Source of the DNA: Symsagittifera roscoffensis
Lineage: Eukaryota; Xenacoelomorpha; Acoela; Convolutidae
Direction of reading: 5' to 3'
DNA length: 64,000 nt
NCBI RefSeq assembly: GCF_963678635.1
Contig: NC_087065.1
Location: 19,665,623-19,729,622, forward strand
Part shown: positions 11,201 through 20,431 of the stretch, piece after piece
Numbering within the stretch: position 1 is the stretch's first letter
Layout of the letters: every line of letters begins with the position of its first letter
Position numbers and translations under genes: made by a program
The notes under the pieces: model-generated
Databases searched by the model: none
Told to the model about the DNA's origin: nothing
What the model saw: the letters and a program-made list of their open reading frames with translations, nothing else

Positions 11201-13388
11201 TTTTTTTAATTCTGGGGGGTATGAAAATAGCCAAGCTGGCCATTCTGGACTAAGTTATGTGCGCTTGAAAGAGTTTATTTATAATGCTGAGAGCGTAACG
11301 CAAATTATTTATGCGTGGCGAATTATCCCACACAACAAAATTGTTCCAAATTGAATTGAGGCTAGGTAATTGGTCGTAGTAATTTCGTACAGCTCAAAAT
11401 TTTACACTTTGATATTGTCCAAAATTGATAGCTTGTCAGTTTTTTCTTTTCCCAAAAACCATTTGATATGAATTAAGGGACAGTCGGAACATTCAGGGCT
11501 TTGCCCTGGTATACGAGTAGTCTTGTTAGGACTCATGAACGTAGTGAATAATACTCTTATATAGGTCTTAGTGATTTTTTTTTGTTTTTTTTTCAGGAAA
11601 AAATCTTAAAAGTTTTTAGGTTCAAACTTACTGTTTCGCCTTTCGACTTTTTTTGTCCCGCCTTTCGAACAAAACGGAGCATTTAGGAAACAAAACAAAA
11701 TTCAGTTCCTTTCCACTGTTCTGTTCAAAGGAAGGCAAACTCCACAATCGACCAGCAAAAGTGTAAAAGTTGCAAAAAAGTGATCAATTTTTAGTTTGAA
11801 AAGTGGATTTAAATCTTTTTAATTTTTTTCTCCTAGAAGCTGGTATGATACTGGCCTCAAAGATTAAATGGCTTAAAATTTCTTTAACTTTTTCCATTCT
11901 AGCGAATGCTCCGGACACTACAACACTAGAAGTTCTGCACACGACAACGCCGGTATTCGTTGCAACAACAAATGACACGACAACGTCGCCCGAGCCAACA
12001 ACATCCACCCCCGAAGTAACGACGCCAGAACCAACGACGTCGACCCCCGAAGCTACGACATCAACCCAAGAACAAACAACCAACCCGCAACCAACAGCGA
12101 GCACTGAAGTAACAACAACAGAGCCAGAAAACTGTACGGCAATCGTATTGCCGATAAAACCGACGACAGAAAATCTAGAATGTCCCGTCGTGGGAGGCGT
12201 TGAAGTAAAACACGAAATTCCACTGTGGGTTTGGGTGCTTCTATGTGTACTAGGCCTGATTATCCTCCTTTTGATCATTATTATAATAATTATCACAGCA
12301 ATGGCAAAACGTGGTGGAAACAGCTCGTTAGACGCAACATCCGAAACATCCGCTGGCAGTGTTATGCCTCTCATTGTTGGCTCTCAAGTTGCAAACCAGG
12401 AAAAAATGTTGCCAATAATAATGGGAACTCCAGAGCCGGTGGCGTCTAGAACGCCAAATCGAGCTCCACCACAGTTGAATGCAAATGTTTTGAGCCACCT
12501 AAAAGCTCCTGCTTTCATACCACCTGTACCTCGTAAGAATAGCTCAAATAATTTCAATATTTCTATCGGCTGTATAGAATAGCTCAAATAATTTCAATAT
12601 TTCTATCAGCTATCGTTTTAGGTTCTAAATCACCATCTGGGTCGAATCCTCCATCTGCTCCTCCTGCACCCTCTTCAGTGACTACTCATGGATACTACAG
12701 TAACCCACAAGGTACAGATACATCAGAATCTTCCGACAATCAGGATCAGAGTGATACTTCAGAGGACGAAACGAGCCAAAATACTCCAGAAAATTTGAAT
12801 CTTGAAACGGTGGAAGAGAATGTAGAACCAATATTATCACCGACTGCAGTGGGAGTCAATAATGTTAAAACTCCTGAGAAGCTGTCTGAGAGCTCATCTG
12901 AAGAGGAATCGGATGCAAGTGTGCCGTCAGGAATTCCAAGTCCAGGGGAGTTTCGGAGTCGAGTTATGGGAACTATGGGTCTCATTCATGGCCAAAATGG
13001 ACAGAAACTAATGTCGTCGGCATATGTGCCGACTAATCAAACTTCAACTGCCAGCGCCAATTTCGGAGGAGGCAACTTCAAACCGCCTCTAGGAAGGCTG
13101 CCTGAAGACATGATTGAAGGTGATTCGACTTCGGATCAGCCCTCCCGAGCACCAAGGCCGAGTGCGTTTCAAAAACTTCAGATAGGAAGTGGAGGAGTGA
13201 TCCAAGTTCAAAGAGTTGCAAACGAAAATGTAGCGTCTCATTCCGGAAACCACTTAAACTTTACGGCGGAAGAACCGAAAGATAACGCGCCGAAAAAAAA
13301 GAAAGGCGGTAAAGCAAAGTCATCAAGTGGCCAGAAGAAGCAAGCGAAGAAGACTCGTCCTATTTCCTATTCGTCGAGAAAAAAATAA
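2261..13388 (+). CDS. Type I membrane protein with eleven FN3-like modules, stalk, TM helix and cytoplasmic tail (5' end off-window)
   Basis: Thirteen exons: 2261-2524, 2673-2966, 3187-3453, 4248-4529, 4953-5246, 7518-7796, 8102-8374, 8662-8949, 9342-9632, 10190-10471, 10686-10961, 11903-12532 and 12622-13388. Every internal exon starts and ends in phase 1 with AG/GT borders, so all join into one frame of about 1,494 residues. The first eleven exons encode one module each, about 88-98 residues. Each shows the FN3-like L-x-P-x-x-x-Y-N-x-[TS]-[VF] strand but lacks the usual B-strand Trp, and most end in Cys-Thr-Gly. NxT/NxS sites are frequent. Exon 12 encodes a Thr/Pro/Glu-rich stalk and a single membrane helix. 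The tail has no kinase or phosphatase domain. Likely a cell-surface adhesion or recognition protein. The ectodomain resembles those of receptor tyrosine phosphatases, but the identity is unresolved. The 5' exons and signal peptide are missing. Confidence 0.8.
3482..3660 (+). mobile_element. Possible hAT-like element terminus in an intron
   Basis: CAGGGGCGGATTCGG at 3482 resembles the CAGGGGCGGA start common in animal hAT/MITE termini. A reverse-complement match ends at 7171 (ATCCGCCCCTG, with matching first bases). Two receptor exons lie between them and no matching target duplication is visible, so they are probably ends of different copies or fragments. Confidence 0.35.
3807..4058. mobile_element. 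Foldback element with a 24-G loop
   Basis: Two arms of about 110 bp (3807-3916 and 3948-4058) are near-perfect reverse complements. The pairing includes GACACGGATCTAGGACT against AGTCCTAGATCCGTGTC next to the loop and CGTTTGATATTC against GAATATCAAACG at the outer ends. The loop is TTTCACAA plus 24 consecutive G (3924-3947). It lies in the intron between exons 3187-3453 and 4248-4529. It has no ORF and is a MITE-like or foldback element. Confidence 0.8.
5247..7517. other. Intron of the receptor-like gene, 2.27 kb
   Basis: AT-rich with many short A and T runs and no FN3-like exon in any frame. A possible hAT-like 3' terminus ends at 7171. I see no other structured element. It is the largest intron of the gene in the window. 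Confidence 0.6.
7518..10961 (+). CDS. FN3-like modules 6-11 (types A, A, B, A, B, A)
   Basis: Exons 7518-7796 (A), 8102-8374 (A), 8662-8949 (B), 9342-9632 (A), 10190-10471 (B) and 10686-10961 (A). All are phase 1-1. In the A modules at 9342 and 10686 the exon ends CT(A) with the following exon supplying the rest of the codon, so the usual CTG becomes a CT-plus-Ile or CT-plus-Thr junction. The B module at 10190 lacks the first Cys. Splice donors include GTAAGC, GTGAGT and GTAAGT. Confidence 0.75.
11903..12532 (+). CDS. Stalk, transmembrane helix and juxtamembrane exon of the receptor-like gene
   Basis: The acceptor is the AG at 11901-11902 and the donor GTAAGA starts at 12533, both phase 1. 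The first part is a mucin-like stalk of Thr, Pro, Glu and Ser with repeats of the TTSTPE type. A short Cys-containing segment (NCTAIVLP) follows. A 28-residue hydrophobic helix at 12217-12300, very rich in Ile and Leu (WVWVLLCVLGLIILLL), is followed by AKR, a stop-transfer signal. The rest is cytoplasmic. Confidence 0.8.
12538..12610. repeat. 40-bp tandem duplication inside an 89-bp intron
   Basis: The segment starting AATAGCTCAAATAATTTCAA at 12538 recurs at 12578 with a 40-bp period and one mismatch over the 33 shared bases. It fills most of the intron 12533-12621, between the donor and the polypyrimidine tract. The frame read through the intron meets TAG, so retention would truncate the tail. 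Confidence 0.85.
12622..13388 (+). CDS. Terminal exon: acidic Ser-rich then Lys-rich cytoplasmic tail
   Basis: The acceptor AG is at 12620-12621 and the frame continues to TAA at 13386-13388. About 255 residues: a Ser/Pro start, a Ser/Glu/Asp-rich middle (SESSSEEESDASVPS), then a basic end with KKKKGGKAK and QKKQAKK. There is no catalytic domain, no ITIM/ITAM-like repeat and no recognisable PDZ ligand. An AATAAA hexamer at 13384-13389 overlaps the stop codon and could serve as poly(A) signal, though it would be very close. The Lys-rich end may be a nuclear-localisation-like or lipid-binding patch; that is inference. Confidence 0.75.
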
Positions 13389-14363
13389 AGAAAAAAGCTG
13401 GAGTTATGCAGACAGCATCTTGGCGTAAAATATAAGATATTGCGTTGAAATGCTCAAACCTTGCATTTTTTTAAATTTCAGATTTAACAAAAATTATAAT
13501 TGATAAATTTTAAAAATCATTACAAAATTGTAAAAGTTTGAAAATGTTGAAAAATATATAGAGTAGTGTAGAACGATTTTGGCTTATTTTGAAAATTTCT
13601 GTAAATATTTGTACATAAAAAAGAAATAATTTTGGTCGCTTTCGAAGTTTTCCGGCAAGTTTTCCGCCATATTTGATCAGATCTGCGTGCCCCATCATGA
13701 CCTCGTCGTGGACTGCGAAATTCTAGGAGTTGCGCAAAAAATTAAGAGGTGTTTCTACTTTCAAGGCTGAGTAAAATGATCAATTTTATGAAGTTCGTTT
13801 TAGTCAAAGGTGACTAGTCAGAGCCTGATTGATGGATCCGGATGCCTGTTACAATGCGGATGCCTGTTACAATGCCTTGGGTCTTTCGGCCCTCTTTGAA
13901 AAACTTTCAGGAGTCGGGTTTCTATCCGTTGCATTTTGTCGAAAACTTTTAAAGTTTCTTAAGCTCGGTGTATTCTCATAAAACTCGCACAACAGCTGTA
14001 CATAGAGCAAACTGAAATTTATTCATGAATATTTTTCAATTGTAATTTTCATCCATTTTGAAACGACTTCGAATGAAGTATGAATAAATAATTTGATTGG
14101 CTTAATTTTTTTTATTCAGACCATTTTCTGCGTTCGAAATGGTTGTTTAAAAATATAGTTTTTCTACCCTGTGGTACGGCAACTGCAACTACACTTGCAG
14201 TAACAGTACTGCAGCCTTGGTACAATTTGCATATTGTTATCTATAATCATGATATTGTTATTAATTTATTCAAAGTCAAACGTGTGTGACCTTTTTTCTT
14301 AATAAAAAGAGACTCAGTTCTCTGTATTAAAGAATCAGAATACAGTTTGCCACACGAGTCATG
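13389..14363. other. Convergent intergenic region, left part
   Basis: Between the receptor 3' end and the gag-like element. The only structure seen is a short direct repeat at 13839-13877 (GGATGCCTGTTACAATGC twice in tandem). No coding region is supported. Confidence 0.5.
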
Positions 14364-15330
14364 CACTATATAGAAAAGATGGTTTCTATAAAAAATTAAA
14401 CTCTTTGGAACCTAAATCGTTTTCACTACTAAAATTACGTGGCTCTATCCGGTATCACATGGCTCAGCCAGCAGGATTTCTGTCTCAAAACAACAGGACA
14501 GACATGGGATTTCCTGTCTTTTGGATTTCATCAAACTCGGACCCACCATGAAAATTCGAAATCTGGTTTGATCAATTAGCAGTTACTGTCAAAGAAAACG
14601 TGGATCCAGAAGTATTACTAGAGGAACCAAGAGCAGTTATGGAAGAACCACTCCCACGTCCGGAAACGCCGGGAACTAATGAAGATGCGCAGGCAGTAAC
14701 AGAGAGAGAAGCCCGCGATAAACTAGCACGAGATAAAGTCATCCTAGAAAACGAAGAACGTGTTGCTCGAGGACCAAAAGTAGGACACAACGTGTTCTAC
14801 CACGAAGTCGGAAAAAGGTTAACATCTAGACTCTTTCTAGCTCTGGGCACAGAAGGAAAAAAAATTTGTACAAAAAACCCACACACAGAAATATCTAAAC
14901 CCGAGTTCCGAGAAATGGTGAGACTGGCAAAAACTTCCTTCGAAAAAACAAGAAGCATCACCTACGAACGATACAAATTGTTTACACGATCGCATGAAGC
15001 GAATGAAACTCTAGAATATTTTCACGCGGCGCTGACTGCACAAGCAGCGAAAGCGGAATTGGGAGTATTGGAGGCAGAATTAGCTAGGGATTTATTCATA
15101 TCCCGAATTAGGAATGTTGTACTTCAAGACACTCTAACGTTCGAAACCTTCACACCAGAAATTAGTACTAAAGCGAGCAATCAAATTCGAACAGAGTAAA
15201 CAAACTACGCAAGCATTTCAAAAATCCAGTCAGGCACTATAAAGAAAAGATGGTTTCTATATTTAATTAAACTCATTGAAACCTAAATCGTTTTCACTAA
15301 AATTACGTGGTTCTATCCGGTATCACATAC
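14364..15330 (+). mobile_element. Gag-only retroelement flanked by ~96-bp direct repeats
   Basis: Direct repeats at 14364-14459 and 15235-15329 share the stretch GAAAAGATGGTTTCTATA and end in ATCCGGTATCACA. They enclose a single gag-like ORF. Immediately after the left repeat comes TGGCTCAGCCAGCAGGA, which has the form of a tRNA primer-binding site. These are the properties of a short-LTR, TRIM-like non-autonomous retrotransposon. The repeats differ by several substitutions and small indels, and I found no convincing polypurine tract or target duplication, so it is an old copy. Confidence 0.55.
14600..15199 (+). CDS. Retrotransposon Gag-like ORF
   Basis: 199 codons. After an acidic N-terminal stretch, the second half reads SITYERYKLFTRSHEANETL, then EYFHAALTAQAAKAELG and ARDLFISRIRN. 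This is the helical Gag/capsid pattern of Ty3/gypsy elements (ERYKFxxRxQ...ESLxxFxxAL...LxxxxxRDxFIxxxRN). There is no zinc knuckle, and no protease or pol follows. The reading frame is intact, unlike the gypsy copy at 36-41 kb. The start codon is uncertain because the frame may begin further left. Confidence 0.65.
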   Translation: MDPEVLLEEPRAVMEEPLPRPETPGTNEDAQAVTEREARDKLARDKVILENEERVARGPKVGHNVFYHEVGKRLTSRLFLALGTEGKKICTKNPHTEISKPEFREMVRLAKTSFEKTRSITYERYKLFTRSHEANETLEYFHAALTAQAAKAELGVLEAELARDLFISRIRNVVLQDTLTFETFTPEISTKASNQIRTE

Positions 15331-17545
15331 TTCAATGAATATATCGACTCTTTTGACATAAGTGTATAAAGCTATTTCATCTGCAGTCCTTTCTGAGCAA
15401 AATTGTGGGGGTTCAGAAAATCTGTATGGGCTAATTTATCCGGACTTTGAAATTTTTTATATATGTTGCTGAAAACATGACAAAAAAAATACGTATGACG
15501 AAATTTACGGTTCCTCAAAGTTTTTGTTATAAAAACTATTTTAGACTTTTAGACCAATTGTAAGTCATTCGGAACATTCGGGGTTTGGCACTCATATAAA
15601 AGCAGTGTTAGCGAATAATTGAAAAAACTGAACTTCGAAAAAAAATTACAAACAGCATGTCAAGCAAATAAGAAAACAAATTTCGACCGTTAAGCCAAAC
15701 ATATTCAAGGTGCTTATTTTTCAAATGATTTTTTTCTTTATAATAAATCCGATTAGAGACAACAGGGTTAATAAATATCTTTTTACTTCGCTAGAACTCT
15801 AAATAATCATTAAAAAAACATTTTCAAAACTTAAATCATTGACGTTTTCTCAGCATCAGTTGCTTTTTAAGAAGCCGATGAACGTAGTTCAGACTTTGTT
15901 ATAGATCGTGATGATTTTCCAAAAAAATTTGCAGAAATTTTTTAAAACTATACAAAAAGATTCATACGTTTTATTGCTTTTATGAATAATCGTGCGTATA
16001 CAAACAATTTGCTCTCTAATAGCGGAAGAGGAAATGACGCAAACTTGATCAGTTTCTAGTTATGAAAAGTGAATACAATTTAAAGATTTCTCAGCGTAAA
16101 AAAAGTTGTACCTAACACTGTGAATTGAGAGAAATTTAAGGCCATATAATTTTTCTTTGAAAATCAAAAATAGAAGTTTTTTTAAAGACAAAACAGTTTT
16201 TTTTTTTTTTCATTCATTGACTCTTCTCCAAATGTCTGTTGACCATATTTAATATTGGAGAGCGTCATTTGCTTTCCTTGATGCTCATAAACATGAATTG
16301 AATTTTAATTTTTTTTTCGGAAGAAACAACAAAATTAAATCAGTGTCTTAATTTCGTTCAGTCGAACCCAATCAATGGGCATTTATGTTCTGCTGGGTAC
16401 TGAAATCCTCCTCCTATAGCACACAATGACACACTATTGCACAGCCGCCTATACGACACAAGCATACTACTTTTGTAACATAATTTTTGATTTTGCAATA
16501 AAATCCAGCGTCGTTGTTTTTCCATTTCAAAAAAGAACTTGAAAAACGAGCTTTACCGGAAAATCCAGATTCAAGAACCGAAATTTTAATACGTACGGCT
16601 TCGACAACTCAATGCAATATTGATGTACAAAACTCGATAAGCATCGATTGGAACTGTCTTTGAATGCGCAGAACTAACAGATGCTGTCTATCTCATCGAA
16701 ACTGTTGCGTTACTAATTTACAAAAAAAAACAGTGTAGAAAATTTTTATAAAAGAACTGAATGCTTCCGCATAAGACTTGTTTGATTTCTTTTCTCAGAT
16801 TTTTGTGAAATTTTTGCGATCCAAAGGAAAAATGATATCACCATTTTGTGAATAATAAGATTGACAGTTTTCTGAATCATGCTAAACTGATTTTAGAAAA
16901 CTGAATCAATATCCGTCTTTTATTTAGCTGACACTTCTAACAATTAAAATTGACATCTGGAATTATGAATCAATATTTTGGGGTCGCTCTGAATTCTACT
17001 TTTTTCACTTTGATTAAAAATTGAGTTTGAAAAGTGGGCTTCAAAAGATCCTAAAAACCAAAAAAAAATCAAAATAGATCATGGTGATCAAAATTAAAAT
17101 TTTTCACTAATAAAAAGAACAGAAAAATCACACAAGTTTTAGAGTGAAAAATAAAAAATATTGTTGAACAACGCTGATAAAATTGTGTGATATCGACCTC
17201 CTATTTTTAGCAAAAATTAAAACATTGTTAATTCCCATCATAAACTGAGCAAAGAATCAAAAAACACCAGTTGTAGTATTTTCAACTATTTCAAATTGTA
17301 AATTGTTCACTTTGTATTAAAACTGAATTTTCTTCAAATTGAGGTCAGACGCGTTTCTCTGCAAGCTATTTTTTGGGCGCGTAAAATCCAAAACCCCTCC
17401 GACTAACTAAGTAGAAGAAACGAAGCCGTGGCGACTCATTGCTTGTGAAACTGCTCTATTTACACATGAATTCAACTGAACTGTTGTTTTATCATCTGAT
17501 ATGAAATTTTTACAATTTTACAATTCAATTATTTTAAAATTCTGT
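15331..17545. other. Convergent intergenic region, right part
   Basis: AT-rich sequence between the gag element and the CFAP43 stop codon. It should contain the CFAP43 3' UTR (minus strand). I see no canonical AATAAA on the minus strand within the first few hundred bases and no other feature. Confidence 0.5.
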
Positions 17546-20431
17546 CTATTCAATTTGCACAAGGGCAGGGAATGTTCTCATTCGGAGTCTCTCAACTTCT
17601 GCTCGCAACACAGCCACCTCTTGTGCCTGGTTCTTGGCCAGGTCCACCAGTTTGCGTCTCTGGACGATGTCTTTCATTCTGGACTGCTCGGAAGGACCCT
17701 GGCTTCCAGCACCTAACCATTTTCAACAATTGAAAACTCAACTCTTTAAACTCAACTAAAGCTTCCTGGAAAGTTATAATAACAGACGGGCACCTATATA
17801 CTGAATAAGATTATTTATCACTTTGACAGTTGTTAGCTTTTCAGAAAACTTGGAATCCAAAATTTCAAAACAAAAGTCATAACCAGCGAAAATCATGTGC
17901 TATAAACGGATTTAAAGGATATAGTTAAGTAGCCTAATAGTTTACCTGTGGACATCTGAATGAGTTCTCTTTCAGCCACAGTCACAGTCATCTCCATGAT
18001 CTGTTCGTCCAATTTGTCATTCTGCTTCTCCTTGTCCTTCACCTTCTTCTTCAATCTTTTCACCTGTAAACGAAACAAGGTCAAGTACATATTATCCAGC
18101 TTTTCTTGAACACTGCGCGGCACTGAATTGTGAACGTTTTCTACGCTAACGGAAATAATTTTTGATACTTGCAAAAATTATTTAGCCCATAAATTGCGAA
18201 TATATATATACCTTCATTGTAGGTACATATTGTTGCAAAAATCAAAATATTTATTTGTTGGCCAACTTAAATCAGACTTAAATTTTTCACCGATTGAAAA
18301 AATGATGAATTTTTTTCCAGTTTATTTAAATTACTTGACTGTCTATTTAAATAGCTTTTAGTGTTCACTGATGGTGCCAGATGTGTGTAATTAATGTTAC
18401 CTCGTCTTTCTTGATCTCCACTCGGCGACTGTGCTGGTCTAGAGTGGACGAGATGGTCTTCTCCAGCACCCCTATCTCCCTCGCCTTCTTATCACTCTTC
18501 TTGTCGTCGTCATCGTCGTCATTCAGATACTAAGTTGGAAGTGAAAAAAGACAGAGTTAGAGGTCGTTCACAAAAAAACCAAAAGTGTTCAAAAGGTTCA
18601 TAGATGTTCACAAAGCTGCCAAACTATAATGGAACTAAATTAAAAGGGAAAAGATTCAGTTAGTTTTTGCGTTCGATAAAAACTTCATCGAATTAAAAGT
18701 TTTACCAATGTTCCAATATACAGTATTTGTTATTTACTGGAATTAAACTTGAGGTTTAACTGAAATGAATATAAAAACATTCAATTTTTGCAAAAAAAAA
18801 CAACTTAATTTGAAATCAACATTGTAATCTGCCGGTTTTCACTACAGGATTGTTTAAACTCACATTGGTTGGGAAAAATTTTTTAACTTTTCAAATTAGT
18901 TTTCTTTCAGAATTTTTCAAATTAGTTTCCAAAACCGGGGGCAGGATGCTAACTTGGTTCTAAGTTGGAAATTTCAGCCAATCAGAATCAGACATTTTAC
19001 ATGCAGCTCTTATAACATTCACTTGTATGACACGTTTTTTCATGACTCACAAATTGTAGTTCTTTGGTGACCTTGAGCCTCTGGATATCCTTCGCTTTCT
19101 GCAGCAGATCTTCAATCTCCATAATCATCTTCTTCCTCTCCCACTCCAACTGGTAAATGCCCTTTCTGAACTCCTTACTCTCATTCATACTCTCTATCTT
19201 CTGGTCTCCCAGTGCTGTTATTTTGCTGTTCAGCTGTTCAACTACCCCTCTGTGTACTAGGAGTGAGTCCTTGAACTCAGTTATGAAGTCGTCTTTGGCT
19301 GCCACTTCCACTTGACCTTGACGCATGAGCAGTTGCAGTTCGAGGTTCATCATGCGCTGGTGTTTTTCTTCACGCACTCTGAAAAGAAACGTTTCAATAC
19401 ACTCAACCCTTTTGATGCTAAAGATATAACAACTGTAAGGCTTGATCATGCCTAGTCGTAATCTATGAGGGATATATGGTTGCAGGACAAGTAGGGGTCT
19501 TATCCGACCCAAAATTACCTAGCTGTTACAGAAGCTTCTGTTTTTAATAAAAATCGTTATTTTTAATAACGCAGTTTCAATCAATCAAATTCGAATATTT
19601 ATGACCCATATTTCAAAATTACTAAGATATCAGTTTTGGACCGTATAACAGAAAAGATGACCCACAAAGTAGTACTGAATGCAATTCACAGCAAGTTGGT
19701 TTTGAAAATCAAACAACATCTGCGGTCTTTATTCACCCTCTATATTTTGTCGTAAATGCATAGTACCGTTTTTTTTAATAATGCTAAAGTTCTGTTTTAA
19801 ATCTATTAGTCGTAATCATCCCCAAAGAGATGCATGTAACAACAAATAATTCAAATAACACACCTCTGTAGGTTGGTCTGTAGTCTTTCTACCTTCTCCG
19901 AGACAGCTCTCTCGTCCTCTCCTCTCCTCTTCAGGAATGCATCTATTTCCGCCATCCTTTGGGCACGCATCTTTATCTAAATAACATAAAACTCAAAACT
20001 AAATTATCCTCCAAATAAGTTTTTCGAATATTTTTGCTATGCTATCACATTTGTTAATCTCCTTATCTTCAAACACGCCCCGACAGAAAATATACTGTCT
20101 GTCAATGCACGAAATCTGACAAACTTTAGTTATTTCTGAATCTCGACAACCAAATTTGATTTTGACTCCAAGTTTTGGAACAGGCTCAGCTGGTAAACTA
20201 CAAGGAAAAAAAAATAAAAAAGGAAGAGGTTCTCAGATTCTGTTGCCTTTCTCATAGCACGATAATCAAGCATCGCGAATTCTGACATCCTAATTAAAAA
20301 AATGACGTTTCTTTTTAAAATTTGACTGACCTCCTGTTCGCTCTGAAGTTTCTTCCTCCTGTAGTCGCACAGTTTCTTCCACACTGCCAAGTCTATTCCC
20401 TCGGGAGCATAAGACTCTGCCTCCAGCTCCT
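17546..20431 (-). CDS. CFAP43: CFAP43 C-terminal coiled-coil exons
   Basis: Exon 20331-20431 (EELEAESYAPEGIDLAVWKK) joins 19864-19976 (MAEIDAFLKRRGEDERAVSE) and 19051-19378, which reads LELQLLMRQGQVEV and YQLEWERKKMIMEIEDLLQK. Exon 18401-18529 follows, starting YLNDDDDDD. Then 17946-18063 (VKRLKKKVKDKEKQND) and the last exon 17546-17712 (RMKDIVQRRKLVDLAKNQAQ, ending LRMRTFPALVQIE and TAG). The order and spacing match the family C-terminus. Donors are GTCAGT, GTGTGT, GTGAGT, GTAACA and GTAAAC. Confidence 0.85.
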
